Assembly (NCBI RefSeq): GCF_016508585.1
Contig: NZ_JADVOP010000006.1
Location: 85,006-149,005 of the forward strand
DNA length: 64,000 bases
Source: Acinetobacter baumannii
GTDB lineage: Bacteria; Pseudomonadota; Gammaproteobacteria; Pseudomonadales; Moraxellaceae
Reading direction: 5' to 3'
The translations under genes and the position numbers were made by a program. The notes under the pieces were generated by a model. The model was not told the origin of the DNA. It did not search any database and saw only the letters and a program-made list of their open reading frames with translations. This document shows positions 35,457-44,517 of the stretch, in pieces. Position 1 is the first letter of the stretch. Each line of letters starts with the position of its first letter.

Positions 35457-36488
35457 CTATTGCATTTTTACATCTTGATTCATACCCAGTTTTTGGTTGA
35501 TTGTCTCACCGAGACCATGCCCCATTTCCGACCCCATACGTCCAAGAATTGAATCAAATGGGCTTCGTTCAACTGTGTAATTGACTGTTTTCTTAACCTT
35601 TAACTCGCGTTTTAAACTTTCGATATTGCCGGCTTTATCAGCGATACCCAATTTAATCGCTTGTTCGCCTGTCCAGAATAAGCCAGAGAAGATTGCTGGA
35701 TCTTGAGATTTGAGTTTGGCACCACGACCTTGTTTTACTGCATCAATAAAATGCGCATGTACATTGTCTAATAACGCCTGAATATGTGCACGTTGTTCTG
35801 GGTTAATAGGTTTGGTCATACTGAGGATATCTTTATTGTTCCCAGATGTCATCGTACGGTCTTCAACACCTAGCTTTTGTGCTAAACCACTGACCCCATA
35901 GTTTGGCATAATGACACCAATAGAGCCGACCAAACTTGATGGATTTACCCAAATCTCATCCGCTGCAGAAGCAATATAGTAAGCACCTGATGCACCCATA
36001 TCACCAATTACGGCATATACTTTTTTATCAGGATTCTGCTTTTTAAGATACTGAATTTCCTGCCAAATATCATCTGATTGAACAGGAGAGCCACCAGGTG
36101 AGTTGACATTCAATACTACAGCTTTGGCAGATTTAGCTTCGAAAGCTTTCTTCAATGATTTGATCGTATCGGTACTATTCACACCCTGACTGCTTGAGTC
36201 GATTGTGCCAATAATATTGACCACGCCTAAATGGTTTTCGGAGGTCATTGAACCATCATCTGCACTCGATAAAGAACAACTTTTGACGAATGCAACCAAA
36301 ACAAAGAGAATATACAGAAAAGTCAGAATCTTGAAGAAAATTCCCCAACGTCGACTACGACGCTGTTCCTCCACAGAAGCAAGCACTGCTTTTTCCAAGA
36401 TCTTCCATTCCTGCCCTGTAGGCTGCTGACCTACATTCGAGTTCAAATTTGTATTGTCATTTTGAGGTTTAGGTGGCCAATCGGACAT
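35457..36488 (-). CDS. sppA: S49-family signal peptide peptidase-type protease
   Basis: A membrane-anchored serine protease that degrades cleaved signal peptides and other membrane peptides. The 343-residue protein has one transmembrane segment (about 48-69) after a cytoplasmic N-terminus, then the S49 domain with catalytic Ser167 in DMGASGAYYIA and Lys219 in SGNNKD. The single-domain size matches the short (36K/SohB-like) SppA type, not the double-domain E. coli form. Confidence 0.9.
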   Translation of the reverse strand: MSDWPPKPQNDNTNLNSNVGQQPTGQEWKILEKAVLASVEEQRRSRRWGIFFKILTFLYILFVLVAFVKSCSLSSADDGSMTSENHLGVVNIIGTIDSSSQGVNSTDTIKSLKKAFEAKSAKAVVLNVNSPGGSPVQSDDIWQEIQYLKKQNPDKKVYAVIGDMGASGAYYIASAADEIWVNPSSLVGSIGVIMPNYGVSGLAQKLGVEDRTMTSGNNKDILSMTKPINPEQRAHIQALLDNVHAHFIDAVKQGRGAKLKSQDPAIFSGLFWTGEQAIKLGIADKAGNIESLKRELKVKKTVNYTVERSPFDSILGRMGSEMGHGLGETINQKLGMNQDVKMQ

Positions 36489-36682
36489 TTATACCATCCA
36501 AATTAATTATTCATGCTTCATTATATACACTGAATCCGTATAATCTATTTAATCATTACGATTTAACTTATAATATTTCGCTAAATCTTAAAATTAGGGC
36601 GTGTTGATTTTGCGTAGAGGCTTATAATGCCAGCGAAAATCAAGCTCCCCCTATTCACCTCAGTATTAATTTCTTGATCCAG

Positions 36683-37642
36683 ATGACTGATAAACATAAA
36701 ACCATAACCACACGACTACTTAATTTCTTTAGCCAGCTTCCTATCCCAGTGGCTCGTTTTATTGCCCGAATTTTAGCTGGATTGGTCAATTTATTGCGTA
36801 TCACCAAGACATCTGAAACTATTCGTCTTAATATTGAAATATGCTTTCCAGAATTAGACAAAGCGCAACGCGAAAAAATTACCGAACATGCCATTCGTAA
36901 CGAATTACAGTCCTATATGGAATTTTTTACCGTATGGGGTGGATCAAATCAAAAAAATATTGATCGTATTCATCAGATTCAAGGTGAACACTTTTTTCAT
37001 GATGCCATTGCAGCAGGCAAAGGCTTAGTATTAATCGTGCCGCATTTTGGGACTTGGGAAGTCATGAATGCTTGGTTTGCACAATATACTCAAATGACCA
37101 TCATGTATGAACCGATCAAGGACGTCAGTGCAGATGATTTTGTACGTGCTGCACGGAGTCGAGAAAATGCTACGCTTGTACCTACGGATGAGTCAGGTGT
37201 GCGTCGAATTTTTAGAGCCTTGAAACAGGGTGGTACAACCGTCATTCTGCCGGATCATACCCCTCATCAAGGGGGTGAACTGATTGAGTACTTTGGTATA
37301 CCCCTTTCTTCAAGCAATTTAAGTGCAAAATTAATTCAAAAAACCAAAGCCAAAGCACTATTCTTATATGCCATCAGAAATGACAACCAAGGTTTTGACA
37401 TGGTCATTCAACCAGTGGATGAAGAAATCTATCAAGTTGATGCCAATCAAGGCACACGGATCATTTACCAATTGTTGGAACAGCTTATTTGCCAATATCC
37501 CGAACATTATCATTGGAGTTATAAACGCTTTAAAGCCCATCCGCAGCTTAAGCAGATTTATAATGTTCCCAATAAAGAAGCCATGGAAATGGCGAATCTC
37601 ATTCGTAATGGTTCAACTTTCAGCCCTACCCAGCCATTTTAG
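36683..37642 (+). CDS. LpxL/LpxM-family lysophospholipid (lipid A) acyltransferase
   Basis: A 319-residue inner-membrane-associated acyltransferase. The catalytic HxxxxE motif is HFGTWE (about 121-126), and the family phrases PDHTPHQGG and HYHWSYKRFK are present. It may add a secondary acyl chain to lipid A; which position cannot be decided. The ATG at 36683 is preferred to the in-frame TTG at 36674. The 3' end overlaps the convergent comEC gene by 30 bp. Confidence 0.83.
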   Translation: MTDKHKTITTRLLNFFSQLPIPVARFIARILAGLVNLLRITKTSETIRLNIEICFPELDKAQREKITEHAIRNELQSYMEFFTVWGGSNQKNIDRIHQIQGEHFFHDAIAAGKGLVLIVPHFGTWEVMNAWFAQYTQMTIMYEPIKDVSADDFVRAARSRENATLVPTDESGVRRIFRALKQGGTTVILPDHTPHQGGELIEYFGIPLSSSNLSAKLIQKTKAKALFLYAIRNDNQGFDMVIQPVDEEIYQVDANQGTRIIYQLLEQLICQYPEHYHWSYKRFKAHPQLKQIYNVPNKEAMEMANLIRNGSTFSPTQPF

Positions 37643-40069
37643 ACTGTCACGAAAACCGTTTATTTTCATCTCGCCGTTACGATGAAGATCAATTTGGATC
37701 GTCCCCTGCTGACTGGTTGATTTGAGTGGAATATTTAAATGAGCCAGACGTTTCAATACGATCGGATGCGGGTGACCATAACGATTGTTATATCCAGCCG
37801 ATACAATCGCTAGCTTAGGCTGCAGTTGTTTTAAAAAGGCATACGAGGAACTGTTCTGACTCCCATGATGTCCCAATACCAACACATCTACTTTTAAATC
37901 TGGATATTGCTGTAATAAACCAAACTCAGTTTCCCAGCCTGCATCTCCCATCAGCAAAAAGTTTTGATAGGACTTTGATTGCGGTACTTGAATATAGACC
38001 ACACATGACTGTTCATTTTTATTGTATGCCGCCTGACTGAGTTTATTCTGGGCAGGCGATAGTATTGAAATGCGAATCTCAGCATATTGCCAGACTTGTC
38101 CCTGCTGACAATATTCAAATTGATAGTGTTTAAAATCTTCATGTTGTTCATTGGAAAGCACTTTATCAATCTTGATCTGTTCTGCAATCTGTGTAAATGC
38201 ACCACTATGATCTTGATCCAGATGCGTTAAAATCACTTGATCAAGCTCACGAATCCCTTGCCGCATCAGATAAGGCAACATCACTTGCTGCGCTATGCTG
38301 AATTGAGTTTCATCCCATGAACCTCCTGTGTCAATCAGCATTTTATGTTGGGGCAACCTGATCAGTACTGCCTGACCCTGTCCGACATCAAGAACATCCA
38401 ACTGAAAAATTGAAGGGCTTTGTTGAGGTAAAAGTAGCGGGCTCAAACATAACAGAGCCCAAAATTTGGGAACTGTTCCTTGAGGAAGGAATAAAATAAA
38501 TAAAGCCAATGCCAGACAGAAAATTTCAAATTGGCTGAATGCCCACCAGCGCAACTCTCCCCCTAAAGATTGATCAAACAGGTCTAATCCTGCGACTAAA
38601 ATGGACAGAAGCAGATCAGAAAACTGAAATATCCATAATCCAAGCGGCTCAGAAACAATACTCAGAGCAGCGGCTATTATTTCAATAGGGACAATCATCG
38701 CCATCATGGGAATGGCTATCAAATTACTCACGGGAGCGAGCCAAGAGAATTGTTGAAACACCCATAGGACCAATGGCATAAGTGCAATAAAAATTTTCCA
38801 TTGGGATTCGATCAATACATAGATAAAGCGTTTGGCTTGTATCTTCCAAGTGAGAATCTGATGGGGATCCTGTTGCTGGATCGTTTGATAAATTCGAATC
38901 AAAATAAAACACGTCCCAAAGGACAAGGCAAACGCCGCAGAAAGAATACTAAAAGGGTCCAGCAACAATAAAATACTGGCAGCCAACAATAAATGTTTTA
39001 GCGGTTGAATTTTTTGTTTTAACAGAATGATCAGACTTAAAATGATGATCGTCAGCATGGTTCGAAGTGCTGGAATTTCAAATCCGACAAAAGCAGTGTA
39101 AAACACCACACAGATTAAAAATGGGTAGACCATCAAATAAGGTCGCGGCACTTTTAAAAAAATAGACGAGAAAAATTGCTTGATGAAAAAATTGAATAAA
39201 AAGCAAAATAACGTCGCAAAAATCAACACATGAGGACCAGAGATTGCCAATAGATGGGAAATTCCCGTTTTTTTAAATAAATCTTGTATCGTACTTGGTA
39301 ATAAACTTTCATCTCCTGTTAACAATGCCAGCAATAACCCTTTATGCTGCAAGGATGAATGAGCAATTAAGTTCCTAAAATCGAATCGTAATTTTTCTAT
39401 TTTCAATTGTGCCTGTTTCCACCATGCCTGTTGACGGTCAATAAAGGCAGCATAGCCCATCCGCTTAACTTGATCAGGCGCAATGAGATCAATGGACTGA
39501 GGGTGCAATATGCCCAAAATATTTTCCTGAATACTCCATTTTTCTTTATCAAATGTGCCTTCTACTGCAAAACCGTGGACAGGCTTAATTTGACCTGTCA
39601 CCCGATAGTACTGCCCCAATTTTAAAAGCTCCGCTTGGGAAGGATTAACATATAACAGTAGCTGTATGGTCTGTTGAGGAGCTAACAGCTGAACTTTTTG
39701 TTGGATCGTTGCTGTATTTGAAAATCTATCGCCAGATATTGTCGTTTTTTGCTTAACTTTATTGATATGGGCAATATAGATAATGTGTTCGATTTGACCG
39801 TGTGCGGCATCTCTTAAATTCAGTCGTTGCTCTAATGCACTGTCTGCATAATACCAGCCGATCAAGCCGCTGAGTAAAGTGATTAAAGCTGTGCGAAAAA
39901 GTTTAAAATAGATGGAACCTATAATTTTGTAGTTAAAATAATGAAATAAAATCAGCAGAAGATTTGCCCCGATACCTAAAACAAGGAACAGATTGACATG
40001 CTGTGGCAAGGGATAGCCCAGCAGTGAAATACCCACCACCCATCCGACCAAGATGAAATATATATACAT
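37613..40069 (-). CDS. comEC: ComEC/Rec2 competence DNA channel
   Basis: Polytopic inner-membrane protein that conducts single-stranded DNA into the cytoplasm during natural transformation. From the ATG at 40069 it has 818 residues: two or three N-terminal helices, an OB-like region (about 75-180), the Competence membrane domain with LLAISGPHVLIFAT, and a C-terminal metallo-beta-lactamase domain with LTHLDQDHSG and LGHHGSQNSSS. A longer frame starts at a TTG at 40120. It follows lolD at about 120 bp and overlaps the convergent acyltransferase. Confidence 0.93.
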   Translation of the reverse strand: MYIYFILVGWVVGISLLGYPLPQHVNLFLVLGIGANLLLILFHYFNYKIIGSIYFKLFRTALITLLSGLIGWYYADSALEQRLNLRDAAHGQIEHIIYIAHINKVKQKTTISGDRFSNTATIQQKVQLLAPQQTIQLLLYVNPSQAELLKLGQYYRVTGQIKPVHGFAVEGTFDKEKWSIQENILGILHPQSIDLIAPDQVKRMGYAAFIDRQQAWWKQAQLKIEKLRFDFRNLIAHSSLQHKGLLLALLTGDESLLPSTIQDLFKKTGISHLLAISGPHVLIFATLFCFLFNFFIKQFFSSIFLKVPRPYLMVYPFLICVVFYTAFVGFEIPALRTMLTIIILSLIILLKQKIQPLKHLLLAASILLLLDPFSILSAAFALSFGTCFILIRIYQTIQQQDPHQILTWKIQAKRFIYVLIESQWKIFIALMPLVLWVFQQFSWLAPVSNLIAIPMMAMIVPIEIIAAALSIVSEPLGLWIFQFSDLLLSILVAGLDLFDQSLGGELRWWAFSQFEIFCLALALFILFLPQGTVPKFWALLCLSPLLLPQQSPSIFQLDVLDVGQGQAVLIRLPQHKMLIDTGGSWDETQFSIAQQVMLPYLMRQGIRELDQVILTHLDQDHSGAFTQIAEQIKIDKVLSNEQHEDFKHYQFEYCQQGQVWQYAEIRISILSPAQNKLSQAAYNKNEQSCVVYIQVPQSKSYQNFLLMGDAGWETEFGLLQQYPDLKVDVLVLGHHGSQNSSSYAFLKQLQPKLAIVSAGYNNRYGHPHPIVLKRLAHLNIPLKSTSQQGTIQIDLHRNGEMKINGFRDSLKWLGRAES

Positions 40070-40187
40070 ATAATTGTTCAATTTTATTGTTTTCGGTATG
40101 TTTGTGCTGATTAAGCCCAAGTTTTGGACTTAATCATGAATTATGAATATACACTTAATATTGCATCATTAAAATGACTAAAATCTT

Positions 40188-40886
40188 CTATTCACCTACC
40201 CAGATACCATCTTGCATATGCAAAATACGATCTGCAGATTTTGCCAATTGCTCATCATGGGTCACGATTAACATTGCCATATTGAATTCCTCACGTAAAT
40301 CACGTAGCAACTCAAAAATAGATTTTGCTGTCTTACGATCAAGATTACCGGTTGGCTCGTCCGCCAGCATCAACTTAGGCTGGGTGACTAAGGCACGCGC
40401 CAAAGCCACGCGTTGGCGTTCACCTCCCGATAGTTCACCCGGTTGGTGAGTTAAACGATGCGATAACCCAACCCGTTCAAGCAAAAACTCAGCGCGTGCT
40501 TTAACCTGCTTAAATTCAGCATCTTTTCTTAACATCAACGGCATCGCAACATTTTCAAGCGCAGTAAATTCTGGCAATAAATGATGGAATTGATAAACAA
40601 AACCTAAGTTTTCGTTGCGTAAAAAGCCTCGCTCCGCTTCACCCAAATTGTCAAACCGTTTGCCATTTAGATTGACCATTCCCTGACTTGGGCGATCCAA
40701 ACCACCTAAAATATGCAACAAGGTACTTTTACCGGAGCCGCTTGAACCAACAATAGATACAAATTCACCTTGATGAACCTGTAGGGACAAGTCTTTGATC
40801 ACCTCTACATGTGATTTTCCATCTGTAAATGATCTATAAATATTTTTCGCTTCGAGTACCACGGGTTGTACTGCACTACTATTCAT
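40188..40886 (-). CDS. lolD: Lipoprotein-releasing ABC transporter ATPase LolD
   Basis: Powers extraction of outer-membrane lipoproteins from the inner membrane and their delivery to LolA. The 232-residue product has Walker A GSSGSGKST, Q-loop YQFHHLLPEF, signature LSGGERQRVALARAL and Walker B LMLADEPTG. The start at 40886 has a GGAGG site nine bases upstream and overlaps the end of lolC by eight bases, so the two are translationally coupled. Confidence 0.96.
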   Translation of the reverse strand: MNSSAVQPVVLEAKNIYRSFTDGKSHVEVIKDLSLQVHQGEFVSIVGSSGSGKSTLLHILGGLDRPSQGMVNLNGKRFDNLGEAERGFLRNENLGFVYQFHHLLPEFTALENVAMPLMLRKDAEFKQVKARAEFLLERVGLSHRLTHQPGELSGGERQRVALARALVTQPKLMLADEPTGNLDRKTAKSIFELLRDLREEFNMAMLIVTHDEQLAKSADRILHMQDGIWVGE

Positions 40887-42114
40887 AACGAAGCGCCTCC
40901 GCAGGTTGAATTTTGGCAGCACGCAATGCAGGATAGATGGTGGCAATAAAGCTTAGACCCAATGATAGCGTCACAATAATCACCACATCTTGCCATCTTA
41001 AATATGAAGGTAAATAGTTAATGAAGTAAGCATCAAAAAGGTGTAAGCCAAATGCCGTATTGAGCCAACCGATAAAATTACTGATACCTAGCGCTGAAAT
41101 TACACCCAGGATTGCTCCCGTAACTGTACCGACAACGCCAATCACTGTTCCCTGTACCATGAAAATTCTTGTGATGGTTGCTGGCGAAGCACCCAGTGTC
41201 CTAAGAATCGCGATATCAGATTTTTTATCAGTCACCACCATCACCAGTGAAGAAACGATATTGAATGCAGCCACCAAGACAATCAGGAAAAGCAATAAAC
41301 TGACCATTGCTTTTTCCATTTGAATTGCACTGAACAAATTCCCATGTGTATAAGTCCAGTCAGAAGCATAAAACCCACTTGGCAAATCGCGCACAATTTC
41401 ATTGGCAACTTGAGGCGCTTGAAAAATATCATCAAGCTTCATGCGAATCCCCTGCGCACCATCTGGAAGGCGTAACAGGGTTGAAGCATCATTTAATGCA
41501 ATATAACCCAAGCTAGAATCAACTTCTGCACCAATGCTAAAAATTCCTACGATTTTAAAACGCTTAAAACGAGGAACAACGCCTGCTGGAGAAGGTGTTG
41601 CTTCCGGTAAAACCAAAGTGACGTTGTCATTGAGACTCAAACCAAGCGCATCAGCCATTTGTTTGCCTAAAACAATGCCATATTCTCCTTTTTTCAGTTG
41701 ATCTATGCTGCCTTCCACCATATGATTTTGAATGATTGAAACCTTTTTCTCATATTGAGGTTCAATCCCAGTGACCATGATGCCTGCAACTTGTCCCTGA
41801 GCAGTGAGCATGCCTTGTAATTGGGTAAATGGCGCAACACCGGTGACGTGTTGATGTTTTTCAATTTTTTTCGCGAGAACTGGCCAGTCTGTTAAAATTT
41901 GTGTTGAAGAAACAGTAGCTTGAGGTATCATACCTAAGACACGGTTCTTTAGCTCTCGGTCAAAACCGTTCATAACAGATAAAACTGTAATCAGTACAGC
42001 AACCCCTAAGGTCAGACCGATCATGGAAACCAGAGCGATAAAAGAAATAAAGTGATTACTACGCCGCGCGCGAGTGTATCTCAACCCTATATACAGCGAG
42101 ATTGGTTTAAACAT
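40879..42114 (-). CDS. lolC: Lipoprotein-releasing system permease LolC/LolE (LolF-type)
   Basis: Inner-membrane partner of LolD. The 411-residue protein has one N-terminal transmembrane segment (FIALVSMIGLTLGVAVLI), a large periplasmic domain, and three C-terminal segments of the MacB/FtsX type ending in ALRAAKIQPAEALRYE. There is only one such gene here, which fits organisms using a single LolF-type permease. The start at 42114 gives the typical MFKPISLYIGLRY; only 22 bp separate it from the divergent PilZ-like gene. Confidence 0.93.
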   Translation of the reverse strand: MFKPISLYIGLRYTRARRSNHFISFIALVSMIGLTLGVAVLITVLSVMNGFDRELKNRVLGMIPQATVSSTQILTDWPVLAKKIEKHQHVTGVAPFTQLQGMLTAQGQVAGIMVTGIEPQYEKKVSIIQNHMVEGSIDQLKKGEYGIVLGKQMADALGLSLNDNVTLVLPEATPSPAGVVPRFKRFKIVGIFSIGAEVDSSLGYIALNDASTLLRLPDGAQGIRMKLDDIFQAPQVANEIVRDLPSGFYASDWTYTHGNLFSAIQMEKAMVSLLLFLIVLVAAFNIVSSLVMVVTDKKSDIAILRTLGASPATITRIFMVQGTVIGVVGTVTGAILGVISALGISNFIGWLNTAFGLHLFDAYFINYLPSYLRWQDVVIIVTLSLGLSFIATIYPALRAAKIQPAEALRYE

Positions 42115-42136
42115 ACCATCTAGTCCGAGGTGTTTT

Positions 42137-42712
42137 ATGGAAGCGTTACAGCAGCAAAATGAAATGATTGAACGTCGTGTCATGTCGCGAATTGATGCTG
42201 CATTGAGAATCAACTATCAAATCATTTCTGAAGAAGTTGCACTGAACGATCCATATGATCCTAATTTTGTATTACCGCGCTATTTTCTACTACTTGCAGA
42301 ATTAGATCAATTTGATCATGCACTTCACTACGAATTAGAACAATTAAATGAAAAAGATCAACAAATTGCTCGAATCTTATCCTTATTCAACCAAAAGTTA
42401 AACCTTATTACAGGGTCTCTTTACGATTCTATTGTACAAACCATGTTACCAACGCCACAAAACGTTAATTTTTCAGAAAGTGGCTTTAGTTTTATTAGTC
42501 AGCAGTATCTTAAACAAGGCAGTTATATTCATGTGACCTTGAGTCATCCTGAAAATTTCTTTCATATTGCCGCCACAGCACAAATTGCCTATTCTGAAAC
42601 AGTTGAAAACGAGCAGTATCGTGTAGGCGCCTATTTCATTACCTTACATCCGCAAGACAAAGTCAAACTTGCCGAATGTATTCAACAGAATACAATTTCA
42701 TCCAGTGATTAA
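42137..42712 (+). CDS. PilZ-like domain protein
   Basis: The 191-residue cytoplasmic protein starts with ERRVMSRIDAALRINY and later has NFSESGFSF, which resemble the arginine motif and the (D/N)xSxxG motif of PilZ domains. These bind cyclic di-GMP in canonical members. A helical segment lies between them (about 50-105), as in longer PilZ-type proteins. Ability to bind the nucleotide is not certain. Start chosen by the GAGGTG site; the reading frame extends further upstream into lolC. Confidence 0.65.
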   Translation: MEALQQQNEMIERRVMSRIDAALRINYQIISEEVALNDPYDPNFVLPRYFLLLAELDQFDHALHYELEQLNEKDQQIARILSLFNQKLNLITGSLYDSIVQTMLPTPQNVNFSESGFSFISQQYLKQGSYIHVTLSHPENFFHIAATAQIAYSETVENEQYRVGAYFITLHPQDKVKLAECIQQNTISSSD

Positions 42713-42734
42713 TCTTTTAAACTGAGATTTGAAT

Positions 42735-43358
42735 ATGGATACATCATTATTTGCATTTTCACTGATTGCCTTGGGTATGGCACTAACCCCAGGTCCAAAT
42801 ATGATTTATCTCATTTCAAGATCATTGTGTCAGGGTCGTACAGCAGGTCTAGTCTCCTTGGCAGGTACTGCACTTGGTTTCGTGTTCTATATGTTTTGTG
42901 CAGCATTTGGAATTACTGCCCTGTTGATGACGATTCCACTTGCCTATGATGCATTAAAAATAGCAGGCGCAATTTATCTGGTCTACTTGGGTTGGAAAGC
43001 CATCAGCTCACCGCAATCCCCCTTTGAAATGCGCAATATTCAGACTTATTCCAATTCAAAACTATTTTTAATGGGTTTCCTGACCAATATACTTAATCCT
43101 AAAATTGCCATGATGTATTTGGCTTTACTTCCTCAATTCATCCAGCCGCATGAAGGTGCTGTACTTGTACAAACTTTGAAATTAGGTTTTGTGCAGATTA
43201 CTGTGAGTTTACTCACCAATGCCTTTTTTATCTTCTCAGCCAGTTCATTTACACAATTTCTAAATCGTCACATACTTTGGTTGAAAGTACAAAAATGGTT
43301 TATGGGTACCGTCTTTTTTGGTTTAGCCACACAAATCATCCTCAGTTCAAAAAGATAA
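42735..43358 (+). CDS. LysE/RhtB-family amino acid exporter
   Basis: The 207-residue inner-membrane protein has about six hydrophobic segments and the family signature ALTPGPNMIYLISRSLCQGR near its N-terminus, with GFLTNILNPKIAMMYLALLPQF in the middle. Members export amino acids such as homoserine, threonine or leucine; the substrate here is unknown. It begins 22 bp after the PilZ-like gene. A TTG at 42729 is in frame, but the ATG at 42735 is preferred. Confidence 0.87.
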   Translation: MDTSLFAFSLIALGMALTPGPNMIYLISRSLCQGRTAGLVSLAGTALGFVFYMFCAAFGITALLMTIPLAYDALKIAGAIYLVYLGWKAISSPQSPFEMRNIQTYSNSKLFLMGFLTNILNPKIAMMYLALLPQFIQPHEGAVLVQTLKLGFVQITVSLLTNAFFIFSASSFTQFLNRHILWLKVQKWFMGTVFFGLATQIILSSKR

Positions 43359-43408
43359 TATTGCAAATTTTAACATCGTCCAAATTCCTTTCTATGCCAT
43401 GCCAAACG

Positions 43409-43454
43409 TTTTATGATGGATCGTGCTTAAAAGGATCTAGAACGCATCATAAAA
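43409..43454. repeat. Inverted repeat in a gene-free gap
   Basis: TTTTATGATG (43409-43418) and CATCATAAAA (43445-43454) are perfect 10-bp inverted arms around 26 nt. Neither a T run nor a gene explains it. Confidence 0.5.
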
Positions 43455-43530
43455 AATACTTATCCAAGGAATCTATTTTATTGGCGTTTAAATCCTCGTT
43501 CACTTGCGACTTTAGTACGTCTCAATTTTT

Positions 43531-43566
43531 AAAAAGGTGGGATTTTTTGACTGTTATCTTCCCACC
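43531..43566 (-). terminator. Terminator of the SDR gene
   Basis: On the minus strand GGTGGGA (43566-43560) pairs with TCCCACC (43542-43536) and is followed by TTTTT. It lies 41 bp past the SDR stop. Confidence 0.65.
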
Positions 43567-43606
43567 GAATTGCTTTAGAACAATAATGGCTTAGCCAGCC
43601 AGAACA

Positions 43607-44443
43607 TTATTCTGCCAATTGATGAATTCGTTTGTCATAATCTGAACGTGCAGAATGATCAAGTTTGGTCAGTATTCCATTATCACCCAAGACACGGCGC
43701 GCTCCTCGTTGTGCCCATTGTGGCAATAGACCATAAGCACCATACACAGTTTGTAAATAATCAGGAACTGCAATAAACAAACGTGGTTTCACTAAAGCAC
43801 TTACCACAGCATTGGCAACTTGCTGAGGTGTCACCGCAGGAATTGTCTTTGCCGCATGTTCAGTCCCTAAAGTAAGCTCTGTCAGCACCTTGCTGGGCAA
43901 AATTGCAGTAAACTGAATATTGGAATCACGAAACTCTCCAGCCACTGCTTCAGTCAGACCAATCACCGCAAATTTGGTTCCAGAATAAACAGCTGAACCT
44001 GGTAAAGCAAAACGTCCGGCAAGCGATGCAATATTGATGATATGTCCTTGCTGCTGTTTGATCAGCTCTAGCAATGCCAACTGCATCCCGATGACTACAC
44101 CGCGGAAATTAATGTCAATTTGTGCATCCGCCAAGGCAGGATCTTCATCAATAAATGCACCCATTGGCATAATACCTGCGTTATTCACCAATGAATAAAG
44201 ACTGCCATAATGTTGAATCGTATTTTCAATAAATTGGGCAAATGATGTGCGATCTCTTACATCGACTTGAAAAGCTTTGGCACCTATCCGTTTTGCTTCT
44301 GTTTCAGCCAGCGCTAGATCAAGATCACCGATACTGACTTTCGCACCCAATGCGATCAAAGCTTCCGCAGTAGCCAAACCGATACCCCGTGCTGCACCTG
44401 TAATCGCAATCACTTTCCCTTTTAATTGTTGTTTTTTAAACAT
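43607..44443 (-). CDS. Short-chain dehydrogenase/reductase
   Basis: The 278-residue protein has the SDR cofactor motif TGAARGIG (15-22), NNAG (87-90) and the catalytic Ser140, Tyr153 and Lys157 (YSGTK). The acidic Asp40 after beta-2 suggests NAD(H) preference. It follows the monooxygenase gene by 74 bp on the same strand, so it may oxidise an alcohol to the ketone used by that enzyme, or act further down; this is inference. Confidence 0.88.
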   Translation of the reverse strand: MFKKQQLKGKVIAITGAARGIGLATAEALIALGAKVSIGDLDLALAETEAKRIGAKAFQVDVRDRTSFAQFIENTIQHYGSLYSLVNNAGIMPMGAFIDEDPALADAQIDINFRGVVIGMQLALLELIKQQQGHIINIASLAGRFALPGSAVYSGTKFAVIGLTEAVAGEFRDSNIQFTAILPSKVLTELTLGTEHAAKTIPAVTPQQVANAVVSALVKPRLFIAVPDYLQTVYGAYGLLPQWAQRGARRVLGDNGILTKLDHSARSDYDKRIHQLAE

Positions 44444-44517
44444 GGTTGTGTCCTTTATCTAATCCACAATTTAAGTTGCTTATTTTGAGGAAAATATCAC
44501 TTTGTATTTAGCAATAA

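Noticed and set aside
43277..43594. 105-codon frame after the LysE-type gene
   Set aside because: Its first part overlaps the LysE gene in another frame and the rest crosses an inverted repeat and a terminator.
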